Shown: positions 17,385 through 26,387, counted from the first letter of the stretch. The stretch is 64,000 nucleotides of DNA from Actibacterium mucosum KCTC 23349 (GCF_000647975.1 NZ_JFKE01000006.1:1-64000); one strand, 5' to 3'. Notes: generated by a model not told the origin, from the letters alone. Translations and numbers: made by a program.

Positions 17385-18887
17385 CTACTCCGCCGCGAAA
17401 TTACCGGCCGAAGCCGTTTGGATAAGGTTGTCGGTGCTCAACTCGGGTCCGCTCAGCTCGCCCACGATCTGGCCCTGGCTGAACACGATGGCACGGTGGC
17501 AGATCGCCGCCACCTCTTCGAAATCGGTCGAGATCACGATGATCCCCACGCCCTCGGCCAGCGCCTTGTTCAGCAACGCATAGATCTCGGCCTTGGCGCC
17601 GACATCCACGCCGGCGGTTGGATCTTCGCACAAGAGCAGTTTGCGCTTGGTGGCCAGCCATCGGGCCATCACCACCTTTTGCTGGTTTCCGCCCGACAGT
17701 GCCTCGATGGCCAGATCCGGGTCGTTGGGGCTCAGTGCCACTTCGTCGCCAATCTTGCGCGCGGCTTCGGCCTCGGCCCCCGGCGACATGAACGACAACA
17801 GCTTGCGCCCCACGGTCTCGGGGTTCAGAAACGTGTTCTCGCGGATGCTCAGCGACATCGCCACGCTTTCCTCGGTCCGGTCACGCGCCACAAGCCCAAC
17901 GCCGGAACGCAGCGCCGATTTGGGCGTAGACAGGTCCGGGTTCACACCGTCCAGTTCGATCACCCCGCTATGAGGCATCACGCCAAACAACGCGCGCGAG
18001 ATATCCTCGTGCCCGGCGCCACGCAGCCCCACCAGCCCGACAATCTCGTTTTCCTGCACCTTCACATCCACCGGCCCGGTTTGGCCGGCCATCACGCCGC
18101 GCATCGACAAGATGGTGCGACCTTTGTCCGCGTTGGGTTTGCGCACTTCCTTGGTCTTGCGGCCAACAATCATATGCACCAGTTCTTCAGGCGTTGTGTG
18201 GTCAATCGCGCGCACGCCAACCAGCGCCCCATCGCGCAGAACCGCCACCCGGTCAGCGATTTGGAAGATTTCGTCCAGACGGTGCGAGACATAGATCATC
18301 CCCACACCCTGCTCTTTCAGAGGACGCAAAGCTCGGAACAGCCGCTCAACCTCATCTGCAGGCAATGATGCTGTTGGCTCGTCCAGCACCAGAAAATCGC
18401 AATCCACCGCCAACGCCCGGGCAATCGCCACCAGCGATTTCTCGGTCCGCGACAGGTCGTGAATGCGGGTGGTTGGGTCAAATTCGCAGCCAACCTTGTC
18501 CAGTGCTTCCTTGGCCAGCTGCTCAACTGACCCCCATTTGATCAAACCACCCCGCCGCGCATAGCCAAGCGCCAGCGCGATGTTTTCGGCCACGGTCATC
18601 CATTCGATCATGCCCAGATCCTGATGGATAAAGGCCACCGACTGCCGCGCGCCGAACCCGCCGGGGCGATGTTCATACGGCTGCCCGTCGATCAACACAC
18701 GCCCGCCATCGGGTTTGTGGATCCCGCCCAGCACCTTGATCAAGGTCGATTTGCCGGCGCCGTTCTCGCCCAGCAGCGCCAGGATCTCGCCACGCTCGAC
18801 CGCCAGCGAAACATTGCGCAGCGCATAGGTGCCACCGAAATGCTTTTCGATGCTGTCAAAAAACAGACCTGCCGAAACTATGGTCAC
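17385..18887 (-). CDS. CUT2-type double-domain ABC ATPase (RbsA/MglA-like)
   Basis: A 500-aa protein with two nucleotide-binding halves. The first has Walker A GENGAGKST at 40-48, a degenerate signature (LSRTEKSLVAIARAL) and VLDEPTASL. The second has the family-typical degenerate Walker A GLRGAGHED, the signature LSGGNQQKVVMARWL and CEDPTAGVD. Length matches RbsA. GTG 18887 was chosen for the GGAGGA about 8 nt upstream; an earlier in-frame ATG at 18977 would start inside the promoter. It is the first gene of the six-gene operon and faces the third LacI gene. Confidence 0.88.
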   Translation of the reverse strand: MTIVSAGLFFDSIEKHFGGTYALRNVSLAVERGEILALLGENGAGKSTLIKVLGGIHKPDGGRVLIDGQPYEHRPGGFGARQSVAFIHQDLGMIEWMTVAENIALALGYARRGGLIKWGSVEQLAKEALDKVGCEFDPTTRIHDLSRTEKSLVAIARALAVDCDFLVLDEPTASLPADEVERLFRALRPLKEQGVGMIYVSHRLDEIFQIADRVAVLRDGALVGVRAIDHTTPEELVHMIVGRKTKEVRKPNADKGRTILSMRGVMAGQTGPVDVKVQENEIVGLVGLRGAGHEDISRALFGVMPHSGVIELDGVNPDLSTPKSALRSGVGLVARDRTEESVAMSLSIRENTFLNPETVGRKLLSFMSPGAEAEAARKIGDEVALSPNDPDLAIEALSGGNQQKVVMARWLATKRKLLLCEDPTAGVDVGAKAEIYALLNKALAEGVGIIVISTDFEEVAAICHRAIVFSQGQIVGELSGPELSTDNLIQTASAGNFAAE

Positions 18888-18903
18888 GCGTCTTTCCTCC
18901 CAG

Positions 18904-18915
18904 TTTACGGGTAAC
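18904..18915. promoter_or_regulatory. Imperfect LacI-type operator in the CUT2 leader
   Basis: TTTACGGGTAAC has GTTAC-type arms with one mismatch around a central GG. It lies 17 nt upstream of the RbsA-like GTG, in the leader, 45 bp centre to centre from the better site at 18949-18960. The pair could allow repression by looping or by roadblock. Confidence 0.5.
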
Positions 18916-18947
18916 TTAACACGGCAAGCTCCTCCAGCGAACCATTG

Positions 18948-18961
18948 CGTTACCCGTAACG
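18948..18961. promoter_or_regulatory. LacI-type operator at the CUT2 transcription start
   Basis: CGTTACCCGTAACG has perfect 6-bp arms around CC. It falls immediately downstream of the predicted -10 element (18969-18974) of the leftward promoter, about +1 to +14, where a bound repressor would block initiation. The core GTTACCCGTAAC is very close to gluconate-repressor operators of enterobacteria. Confidence 0.7.
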
Positions 18962-18968
18962 TAGTCTT

Positions 18969-18997
18969 ACTATCCAAATCAGGGTATAGAATGTCAA
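18969..18997 (-). promoter_or_regulatory. Predicted sigma70 promoter of the CUT2 operon
   Basis: On the minus strand TTGACA (complement of 18992-18997), a perfect -35, is followed after 17 nt by GATAGT (complement of 18969-18974), a 4 of 6 match to the -10. Transcription would start near 18962, inside operator 18948-18961. The site 19007-19018 lies just upstream of the -35. Confidence 0.65.
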
Positions 18998-19006
18998 TCA
19001 GAATTT

Positions 19007-19018
19007 GTTAACGATAAC
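19007..19018. promoter_or_regulatory. LacI-type operator between CUT2 operon and third lacI gene
   Basis: GTTAACGATAAC has GTTA/TAAC arms and a central CG with one asymmetric base pair. It lies 10 nt before the third LacI ATG and just upstream of the leftward -35, so it could serve autorepression and modulate the transporter promoter. Confidence 0.6.
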
Positions 19019-19027
19019 TCAGAATCG

Positions 19028-20050
19028 ATGTCTAAAGAAAAAAGCAGCAATAACAAAAAGATAAGCCTGGCTGAAGTCGCCCGCGCCGCGGGTGTTTCGA
19101 AAATGACGGCCAGTCGCGTGCTGCGTGATCAGGGCGGATTCTCGGAATCGACTCGGCAAAAGGTTATGGCCGAGGTTGAAAGGCTCGGTTATTTACCAAA
19201 TCGCATGGCCACGGCTTTTGCGGCAGGTGAGTCGTCCCCCTTTATCGGTGTTTCGATACCGGATTTGCGGAACGAAGCTTTCGCCCAGATTCTGGAGGGC
19301 ATCGATCACAAGCTGGGGACATTTGGCCACCAAACTGTGCTGGGTCTGTCGCGGCATTTGCCAGAAGAAGAAGAGAAATGGATCGAAAAGATCCTTTCAT
19401 GGCAACCGGCCGGGTTGATCTTGACCGGCCGCGTGCATTCGCCGCGTGCCATTACCATGCTGAAAAACGCCGCGATCCCCGTGGTCGAGATGTGGGACCT
19501 GAACTCGTCCCCCTTGGACATGTGCGTGGGTCTGAACCATTTCGACAGTGGCTACCAAATGGGGCGATTCCTGATCGAGAAAGGGCATCGCAAACTGGGT
19601 TATGTCGGAACCGATCATGGCGTGGCCAACGCGGCACAGTCCCGGTGGAAGGGGTTTGCCAAAGCTGTTCAGGACGGCGGCGGAGAGGTGTGCGACCATC
19701 ACTGCCTGAACGACGTTCCGGACTTTTATCCTGGCTATTACGGGACCGAGCAGTTGTTAAACGCCCATCCCGGGGTGCAGGCGATCTTCTTTCAAAACGA
19801 CAACATGGCCGTTGGTGGCTACGAGTTTTGCGAAGGGCACGGCCTGCGCATTCCCGATGACATCGGGATCGTCGGGTGGGGGGCCCTGCCCGTGCTGTCG
19901 GTGTTTAGAAAGAAGCTGACAACGGTAAAAGTCCGCCACGTACGATTGGGGCAACTGGCCGCTGAGAAACTGCTGTCGACGCTGCACGGTTCGGCCGTTC
20001 AACCGGTATCAGACGTTGGTTATCTGACGGTTCCCGGAGCAACCGCTTAG
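19028..20050 (+). CDS. LacI-family transcriptional regulator (divergent from the CUT2 operon)
   Basis: A 340-aa repressor with helix-turn-helix LAEVARAAGVSKMTASRVLRD at about 14-34, hinge NRMATAFAAGE, and a ligand-binding domain with FIGVSIPDLRNEAFAQILEG and the C-terminal core IGIVGWGALP. It is divergent from the double CUT2 operon with three GTTAC/GTTAA-type palindromes between them, so it most likely represses that operon and itself. Effector residues cannot be mapped reliably. The 87-aa gene follows 66 nt downstream. Confidence 0.88.
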   Translation: MSKEKSSNNKKISLAEVARAAGVSKMTASRVLRDQGGFSESTRQKVMAEVERLGYLPNRMATAFAAGESSPFIGVSIPDLRNEAFAQILEGIDHKLGTFGHQTVLGLSRHLPEEEEKWIEKILSWQPAGLILTGRVHSPRAITMLKNAAIPVVEMWDLNSSPLDMCVGLNHFDSGYQMGRFLIEKGHRKLGYVGTDHGVANAAQSRWKGFAKAVQDGGGEVCDHHCLNDVPDFYPGYYGTEQLLNAHPGVQAIFFQNDNMAVGGYEFCEGHGLRIPDDIGIVGWGALPVLSVFRKKLTTVKVRHVRLGQLAAEKLLSTLHGSAVQPVSDVGYLTVPGATA

Positions 20051-20116
20051 CGCCTGTTGACGGGTCGTCGGGTCAGGCATAGACCTGTTCCTGCACCTTT
20101 CCCGGGGAGGAAGAAG

Positions 20117-20380
20117 ATGCCTGAAAATCAGATCAAAGCAGCGTTGGATCATCTTGAAGAAGGTGCGTTTCAAATGGGCCCTGAATGGGCATCCGCCCAC
20201 GAGATTTGCCAACAGTTCGAGGGGCAGGAGGCTTTTGACTGGATACACGCGGTTGTCCATCGGATCGAGGGCGACGACGGCAACGCGCGTTATTGGTACA
20301 ACCGGTGTGGTCACCCGCGTCATGCCGGATCAATCCAGGAAGAGGTGGCCAACCTGCGGGCGGAACTTCTGAAAGGCTGA
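20117..20380 (+). CDS. 87-aa protein of unknown function
   Basis: ATG 20117 is preceded by GGGGAGGAAGAAG, a strong ribosome site, and the frame runs to TGA at 20378-20380. The protein is acidic and soluble, mostly helical, with aromatic and histidine-rich segments (EAFDWIHAVVHRIEGD, ARYWYNRCGHPRHAG). The single cysteine and clustered histidines could bind metal, but no motif is recognised. TTGACG (20057-20062) and TAGACC (20080-20085) with 17-nt spacing could give it its own promoter. It lies downstream of the LacI gene and may belong to the same sugar regulon. Confidence 0.7.
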   Translation: MPENQIKAALDHLEEGAFQMGPEWASAHEICQQFEGQEAFDWIHAVVHRIEGDDGNARYWYNRCGHPRHAGSIQEEVANLRAELLKG

Positions 20381-20397
20381 TTGGCCGAACAGGCCAA
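20381..20397. terminator. Short hairpin between convergent genes
   Basis: TTGGCC (20381-20386) pairs with GGCCAA (20392-20397) around GAACA, between the 87-aa gene and the secretion adaptor gene. The stem is only 6 bp with no real T-run, so it is at best a weak terminator. Confidence 0.35.
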
Positions 20398-20411
20398 ATC
20401 GAAGCGGCTGT

Positions 20412-21674
20412 TCAGTCCTGAAATCCAGCCTCAAGAACCGAAAGAAACGGTTTTATGAGGTATTCGGCAAGCGTAAGTTGCCTGCCGGAAAGCGTGGCAG
20501 AAACCGGCATATCCGTCACAAGCCGAAACCGCGACGTGAGCATCCGTTCAGCTTCGGCAAGGCTGTCTTCGGTTATTCGCGCTGTTGCAGTGTAACCGCG
20601 AACAGCCCCTTCTGCGTCCTTCTCTGCCTGTGGCGAAATCGTAACGATCTCGATCATGAGTTGCGGCATTTCGCGTTGTGGCAAACTGGAAATCGTCAAC
20701 CGCCCGCTCATCCCGACCTGCACCTGGTCGATACTGTTGGGCGGGATCGTCAAACGCACCATGGGCCGGTCCAGGGTTTGCGCGATGATCGCTAGTGTCT
20801 GGCCGCGCGGGGCAACCATATAAGCGCTTTCGAATTGCAACGAGTGGATGTGGCCATCCACCGGCGAACGGACAACCGCCGCACCGATTTCGGCCTCCAG
20901 CCGGTTCTTTTCGGTTCGCAACTGCGAAATCCGCAATGTGTTTTGCTGCAATGTGGTCAACAACTGGGCTTCGAACTCGGTTTCGACCCCTGCTGCTTGG
21001 AAATCCGCTTGTTGTGCCTGGCTGCGCAAGGTGTTGTTACTCGACACCCGGCGCTGCAAATCTGCGGAAAGTTCCAGTATTTGATCGGTCAGACGCTCGA
21101 CATCGGCCTCGCGTGCAAGGCCTTTTTCCAACAATTGCCGTTGCGCGGACATGCGTGTTTCCAGGAGGTCTATCCTTTGGGTGATCAAATCCGCTTCGAC
21201 TCCACCTGCAGAGGCTTCCAGACGGGCGGATTCCGCCTCGGCCCTCAACACGGCCGACCGACGGTGGGTGGTAGCCCAAAGCGCCGCATACCGCAGCCCC
21301 ACCATGGAACCAGAGCCCACGCTCGCCTGGTCCGTGCGCATTTTTTCGATCACCTGCACTTCGGCTTGCAGCGTGGCAATCTGGCCCGCGACTTCTGCAA
21401 GAGCTGCCTTTTGCGATGACACATCGAACCGAAACAGCGTGTCACCGGACGATACCTTCTGCTGCGCGGCAATCGGAACCTCGGCCAAAGAGCCACCGAA
21501 CGGGTGTTGGATCGCATAGCTTGGCCGCGAAGAGACCAGAACCCCGCTGACATGCACCGAAGTTGCCAAAGGTGCAAACAATGCCCAAGCTATGATACCT
21601 GCCAAAAACAGGAGCAGTGCCAAGGCACTGCGCCTGAGCGGGACCGTGATCGATTTGGGAAGATCGTCACGCAT
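20412..21674 (-). CDS. Type I secretion membrane-fusion (adaptor) protein, HlyD/PrtE family
   Basis: A 420-aa adaptor. A short cytoplasmic N-terminus is followed by one membrane helix (LALLLFLAGIIAWALFAPLA), the lipoyl-like half motif (VLVSSRPSYAIQHPFGG), a long coiled-coil region of heptads at about 85-265, and the beta-barrel tail with GRLTISSLPQREMPQ. It bridges the inner-membrane ABC exporter and an outer-membrane TolC-type channel, which is not in the window. The start shares one base with the stop of the exporter gene, so translation is probably coupled. The cargo is most likely the RTX protein encoded upstream. Confidence 0.9.
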   Translation of the reverse strand: MRDDLPKSITVPLRRSALALLLFLAGIIAWALFAPLATSVHVSGVLVSSRPSYAIQHPFGGSLAEVPIAAQQKVSSGDTLFRFDVSSQKAALAEVAGQIATLQAEVQVIEKMRTDQASVGSGSMVGLRYAALWATTHRRSAVLRAEAESARLEASAGGVEADLITQRIDLLETRMSAQRQLLEKGLAREADVERLTDQILELSADLQRRVSSNNTLRSQAQQADFQAAGVETEFEAQLLTTLQQNTLRISQLRTEKNRLEAEIGAAVVRSPVDGHIHSLQFESAYMVAPRGQTLAIIAQTLDRPMVRLTIPPNSIDQVQVGMSGRLTISSLPQREMPQLMIEIVTISPQAEKDAEGAVRGYTATARITEDSLAEAERMLTSRFRLVTDMPVSATLSGRQLTLAEYLIKPFLSVLEAGFQD

Positions 21675-23755
21675 CAGTTTGGCCGACCTTTGGAAAGTGC
21701 AGGCTCATCGCTTAGCAACCTCGCCGAAAACTGTGCCAGGTTGTTTTCGTTTCGAATCTCGAATTGTTCTGCAAGTTTCTGGGCCAGGAACAACGGCGCA
21801 GCCTTTTCGCCCAGCTGCTGAAAATCGGCACGACCCTTTTCGATCTCGACTTTCACCTGGCGCAACAGCTTGTCGGCATTCGTGGTCCCTTGTTCGACCA
21901 GTTGCAATTCGCAACAGGTATCATTCACGAACCGGAATTGCACCTCGACCTCGCGCGGGTGGTCTTGCGGCCCGTTAAGATTTGCGGCGAGGAACATCTC
22001 GGTCCCAAGCATTGTGGCTTTTGATGCAAACTCGGCATCATCGGCCCTTGTGAACTGCCCGGCGATCCAATCTGAAAGATCCTGCAACGACGTTGTCCGC
22101 AAAGGCATACGCGTAATCCGCCGCCCGTCATTTTGGCGGCCCAGCACTTGAGCGCGTGGCCCAAAGTCGGCGACAGCGCCGCGCTGCATGACCAGCACGT
22201 GGTCCGCTAAACCTATGACACCGGCACGGTGCAAAACCATCACGACGGTCACACCTTCGTCTTTCATCGCGGCCAGCGCTTCGCACATCGCGCGTTCACC
22301 GTTTTTGTCCAGCAAAGCGTTGGGTTCATCCAGAAGCAGATACCGCGGCCGGCTGTAGAACGCAGCGGCAAGGGCCACGTGCTGTTTCTGGCCGGCGGTC
22401 AAAAGATGGGGATGTTGGCCAATGTCGGTCTGATACCCTTCGGGCAAGCCGGAAACCATGCCGTGCACCTTTGCCTTCTTCGCGGCCGCAACAACCGCCG
22501 CATCGTCAATTTTGCTGCTGAAACCGGCAATGTTCTCGGCCACCGTTCCGGGCAGCAACCCGCCAAGCTGCTGCATCAAGCCAATATGTCGGTGGCGCAT
22601 CAACGCGTCCATGTGCCGGACATCAGTCTGGTCCAGGGTCACAGCGCCAATCGGTGCGGGGTCCAGTCCTGCAAGTGCGTTCAATAGGGTGGACTTTCCG
22701 CTTCCGGCATCGCCGATGATGGCAAGACATGCCCCCGGCTCCAGCTCGAAGCTGATCCGATCCAGACGTGGTGGCGCACCGCCACCCCGCGGATAGATCA
22801 AACCTTCCACTTTCAACTTCCCGGACAACGAGGAAACGTCGGTCTGGGCGGGGTGCGCGTCTGGTAGCATTTGCAAGGCCCCCAAGGCCTGCTTTGCGTC
22901 TGGCCACGCTTTAACGGCCTCGATCGCTTGCTCGGCCGACGTTACCACTCGCGCCGTGATCAAGGATGCGGCGATCATCGCACCTGCAGACAACCGCCCT
23001 TGGGACACCAGATAGGCCCCAAGCGACAATGCCAGCAACTGGGCCGAAACACGAATGAGGGAAAGAACGCTTTTGAAGGTCAGTTGGCGTGTTTCAGCCA
23101 CCGCTTCGGTTTCGTGCCGATTGCCCTGCGTTTGGATCACACGCTCGTTCAGGTTCGTCCGGACATGTTCCGGGGGACGGATTGACCCAAGCGTTTCAAG
23201 AAGTTTGATCCAACGCGTTTCCGTGGACTTTAACGCGCCAACCTCTTGCCAAGCGACTTGCAGCAAACCGTCGCGCGAGGCCTGGGTCAAAAGAATGACC
23301 GCCAGCAGCGCCACTACAAGCAGGACATAGTTCACGTTTATCAGGGCCAACGCGAATAGAAACATGGGCAGCCAGCACAGGTTCAACAATGCCACTGCAT
23401 GGCCTGAAGTCAGGAAATTGCGCATCGCGGAAAGATGCTGGAGCATTTCGTTTTGCTTGGCCGGCGGCAAGCGCAATATGGGGCCCGTACAGGCCCCCTC
23501 TGCCCAGCGAGCAACACGTTGGATGGTCAGGTCACGGTTGGTTTCAACAAAGCTGTTCAGCGTCATTGCGGCAAGGGCCAGCCCCAGCAACAGAAGAAGC
23601 GTGTTCAGATTGCCGCTGGGAACGACCCTGTCCAGCACTTGCATCATGAAGATCGGACTAACCAGGATCGCAGCATTGGTTACGCAACTGAAAAGCAGCA
23701 GTGGTGCAATCAGCATGCGCAACTTTGATAACGATCCCGGACGCTTGTTCTCCAT
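21674..23755 (-). CDS. Type I secretion ABC exporter (PrtD-like) with altered signature and C-terminal extension
   Basis: About 693 aa. Membrane segments lie around residues 15-75, 120-160 and 235-275; the ATPase follows, with Walker A GDAGSGKST (348-356), Walker B LLLDEP (473-478) and H509. Instead of LSGGQ the signature reads LTAGQ (452-456). The family usually ends soon after the ATPase (about 570 to 590 aa), but here about 150 more residues follow, without membrane segments. Start 23755 (MENKRPG) was preferred because an in-frame ATG at 23809 lies inside the RTX gene and adds 18 polar residues; neither has a strong ribosome site. Cotranscribed with the RTX and adaptor genes. Confidence 0.85.
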   Translation of the reverse strand: MENKRPGSLSKLRMLIAPLLLFSCVTNAAILVSPIFMMQVLDRVVPSGNLNTLLLLLGLALAAMTLNSFVETNRDLTIQRVARWAEGACTGPILRLPPAKQNEMLQHLSAMRNFLTSGHAVALLNLCWLPMFLFALALINVNYVLLVVALLAVILLTQASRDGLLQVAWQEVGALKSTETRWIKLLETLGSIRPPEHVRTNLNERVIQTQGNRHETEAVAETRQLTFKSVLSLIRVSAQLLALSLGAYLVSQGRLSAGAMIAASLITARVVTSAEQAIEAVKAWPDAKQALGALQMLPDAHPAQTDVSSLSGKLKVEGLIYPRGGGAPPRLDRISFELEPGACLAIIGDAGSGKSTLLNALAGLDPAPIGAVTLDQTDVRHMDALMRHRHIGLMQQLGGLLPGTVAENIAGFSSKIDDAAVVAAAKKAKVHGMVSGLPEGYQTDIGQHPHLLTAGQKQHVALAAAFYSRPRYLLLDEPNALLDKNGERAMCEALAAMKDEGVTVVMVLHRAGVIGLADHVLVMQRGAVADFGPRAQVLGRQNDGRRITRMPLRTTSLQDLSDWIAGQFTRADDAEFASKATMLGTEMFLAANLNGPQDHPREVEVQFRFVNDTCCELQLVEQGTTNADKLLRQVKVEIEKGRADFQQLGEKAAPLFLAQKLAEQFEIRNENNLAQFSARLLSDEPALSKGRPN

Positions 23756-23777
23756 CAGTGTTTGACCAGTGCGTCCA

Positions 23778-26387
23778 TTAGAGGATGAAATTGCTTTCGT
23801 CCAAGTCATCGGCAGAAACGGATTTGAGGATCAGTTTGTCGCCTTCCTGCCCGCCGTCCAGACCACTCAGGTCGATGACGGTTGCCCAGCCCTGGTCGTC
23901 CAACAGTCCCTTTAGGTCGGAGAATTCCAATCCATAGGCACTCAGATCGACGATATCGTGTTTCGTCTCGAAGTCGTGAACCATGTCTTTGCCGCCACCT
24001 TGGGCCACAATGAATGTGTCCGAGCTGCCGTCGGCGCTCCAATTGCCGCCCCAAAGGTGGTCGTTTCCAGCGCCGCCGCTGATTACGTCCGAACCCGTTC
24101 CACCAACAACTTTGTCGCTGCCTGCGCCGCCATCCAGAACATCATCGCCTTCGTTGCCCGCGACGTAGTCTTTGCCGCTGCCACCCGACAGAATGTCATT
24201 TCCCGCTTGTCCGCTCAGGGAATCGTCGCCAGCACCGGCTGTAATGAAGTCATCCCCCTGCCCGCCATATAGGCGATCGTTACCCAGCCCCCCGGCAAGG
24301 TGGTCGGCACCGTCCCCTCCTTCGAGGTAGTCATCACCGCTTCCGCCCCTAAGGGTATCGCTGCCATCTCCGCCAAAAATCTTGTCATTGCCGGAGCCAC
24401 CGTCCAGCGTGTCGATGCCGGTTCCACCGTCCAGGATGTCGTCACCCGCCTCGCCAAACATGGTGTCGTTGCCTTCGCCACCTCGCAAATCATCGTCGCC
24501 GCCGGCCGTTGCCACGATTGTTGGATCCTTGATCAAAACGCCGGCTTCGGTGTCGACCTCGGCAAACGGATCAACCGAACGCGGGTCAACCGCGCCGTCG
24601 TTCGAACCTGTCCTTTGCGCCTCGGACATAAACTCGGCATAGGCATAACCGCTGTCGAAATCATAGTGGATTTGGTAGACGGCACCGGACGTGTCCGTAC
24701 TGGAGTCCTGGTCGTGATCGCCTTTGTTCAACCCGATATAGAGGTTGCCATCGCCGTCCATGAACACCGCGCCATACGCACCTTTGACCATGCCACTATG
24801 CATCTCGCCATCCACCAACGTACCGGAAAGTGGAATGGACGTGATCTGTGGGTCTTCACCGTTTTGGACGCCGTCCAGGTCAATGATGTGCACCTCGCCA
24901 TTGCCACCGTGTTTGGTTGGCGGCTCAACGGCATAGAACACATTCTGTTCCGCATTATAGGCAATGTCATAGATGCGTCCGTCGAACAGATTGTTCGGTA
25001 TATCGAATTGCACCTTCATCGGCTCGCCATTGGCGTCGACCTGATCCACGTCAATCATCGTGATGCGGTTCAGGCTGGTGTGAAACGTCCACAGATTGCC
25101 GTCGCTGTCGAAGTCCCCGACATAGTCGCCATGGGTCAGGTTCCCCAACCGGTACGCATTGCCGTTGGCATCCATCACCACCAGATCAGGCACGTCCACC
25201 GCATTGCCCAGCGCATCGACGCCTTTTGATTTTGCGACGCCGTAAATCAAGTCGTCTTCGATGTTGAAACCGATTGCGTTGATCTTAAACGCGGCTGGCG
25301 CACCGGCATCGATGTACTCTTCGGCCTGAGGATCAAAAATTTTCAATTGCCCGTCAATCACCTGATAAAGGTTGGCCTGACCCGGCGCGAAAGCATCCAA
25401 CGTGATTTCTTGGCCGTCGATATCCTTGGTCGTTTCATAGGTAAAAACAGGGCCCGACGTATCGATTTCAGGCCCGTCATACGGCACCTCCGCCTCTACC
25501 ACTCGAAAGCTTAGCGTGTCTTCGCCACCGGTTCCGGTTACTTCTACACTATAATTCTCGAACACGCCGGAACTGGTAGAAACGGTGTCGATCACCTGTC
25601 CGTTCCACAATACCTCGACCGAGCCGGTCATCGAACCGCCGGCCATATTCGCCGCCAAATCCACGCCGATCACATAGGTTTCACCGGCCTTGGTCTGAAC
25701 GTCATGTGACATCTGCTCGAAGCCGTCTTCGTCTGAAACGGTCCAGCCAGCCTTGTCAGCATATTGGGACACTGTCGTGGGTTTGTTGCCCCCAAGCCCG
25801 TCATCCAACATGTTCAGATTGCCGGTGTCACCATAAACAAGGTCGTCGCCAGAGCCTGCGTTGACGATATCGGCGCCAAGCCCGCCATGGCCGGTGTCGT
25901 TGCCGTCTTCGAGGTTGATCGTGTCCTGACCTTCGCCGCCCTTTGCCGCGTCGTTGCCCGTACCCGCGTTGATCAAGTCGTCGCCCGCGCCGGCGCTCAG
26001 ATCATCGTGACCAAGATTACCCAGAATGACGTCATCACCGTCGCCGGTTTTGATTGTGTCGTTGTAATCTTGGCTACTGGCGTCAACTTCGAGGTCGGGA
26101 TCGATCTCAAGCTTGCTGGGGTCATAGACCCATTTGCCATCGACCAGCGCCCACTCCGCACCGACATAGTCGCCTGCTGCAAGATCGTTGCCTTCGCCAC
26201 CGTCGATTTCGTCCGATCCCTGCCCGCCCAGCAGATGGTCTTCCTGCCCGGCGCCTGTCAGGGTGTCATCGCCGGCTTTACCATCCAACGCGTCCTGACC
26301 TTCGCCGCCGATCAACTTGTCAGCACCCTCAGTGCCGACAATGTCTTCGCCATTATTGTTGGGAAATTGTTCCTGTTCCTGCGCCAT
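23778..26387 (-). CDS. RTX calcium-binding protein with central propeller-like region, type I secretion substrate
   Basis: An 869-aa acidic protein. RTX nonapeptides (GGxGxDxxx) occur in two blocks, about residues 18-175 and 645-785. Between them are a jelly-roll-like segment (about 205-300) and a DUF6923/beta-propeller-like region with LYQVIDGQLKIFD, GDFDSDGNLWTF and GNLYIGLNKGD. The C-terminus has the serralysin-type tail (DTFIVAQGGGKDMVHDF) and ends in DESNFIL, a classical uncleaved type I secretion signal. No Sec signal is present. ATG 26387 has GGAG 8 nt upstream. The next two genes encode its exporter. No catalytic domain is visible; a surface or adhesive role is inferred. Confidence 0.88.
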   Translation of the reverse strand: MAQEQEQFPNNNGEDIVGTEGADKLIGGEGQDALDGKAGDDTLTGAGQEDHLLGGQGSDEIDGGEGNDLAAGDYVGAEWALVDGKWVYDPSKLEIDPDLEVDASSQDYNDTIKTGDGDDVILGNLGHDDLSAGAGDDLINAGTGNDAAKGGEGQDTINLEDGNDTGHGGLGADIVNAGSGDDLVYGDTGNLNMLDDGLGGNKPTTVSQYADKAGWTVSDEDGFEQMSHDVQTKAGETYVIGVDLAANMAGGSMTGSVEVLWNGQVIDTVSTSSGVFENYSVEVTGTGGEDTLSFRVVEAEVPYDGPEIDTSGPVFTYETTKDIDGQEITLDAFAPGQANLYQVIDGQLKIFDPQAEEYIDAGAPAAFKINAIGFNIEDDLIYGVAKSKGVDALGNAVDVPDLVVMDANGNAYRLGNLTHGDYVGDFDSDGNLWTFHTSLNRITMIDVDQVDANGEPMKVQFDIPNNLFDGRIYDIAYNAEQNVFYAVEPPTKHGGNGEVHIIDLDGVQNGEDPQITSIPLSGTLVDGEMHSGMVKGAYGAVFMDGDGNLYIGLNKGDHDQDSSTDTSGAVYQIHYDFDSGYAYAEFMSEAQRTGSNDGAVDPRSVDPFAEVDTEAGVLIKDPTIVATAGGDDDLRGGEGNDTMFGEAGDDILDGGTGIDTLDGGSGNDKIFGGDGSDTLRGGSGDDYLEGGDGADHLAGGLGNDRLYGGQGDDFITAGAGDDSLSGQAGNDILSGGSGKDYVAGNEGDDVLDGGAGSDKVVGGTGSDVISGGAGNDHLWGGNWSADGSSDTFIVAQGGGKDMVHDFETKHDIVDLSAYGLEFSDLKGLLDDQGWATVIDLSGLDGGQEGDKLILKSVSADDLDESNFIL

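Noticed and set aside
23778-26387. Repeated DNA in the RTX gene as a CRISPR-like or minisatellite array
   Set aside because: The repeats are in-frame 27-nt units coding GGxGxDxxx, with diverged bases and no unique spacers.
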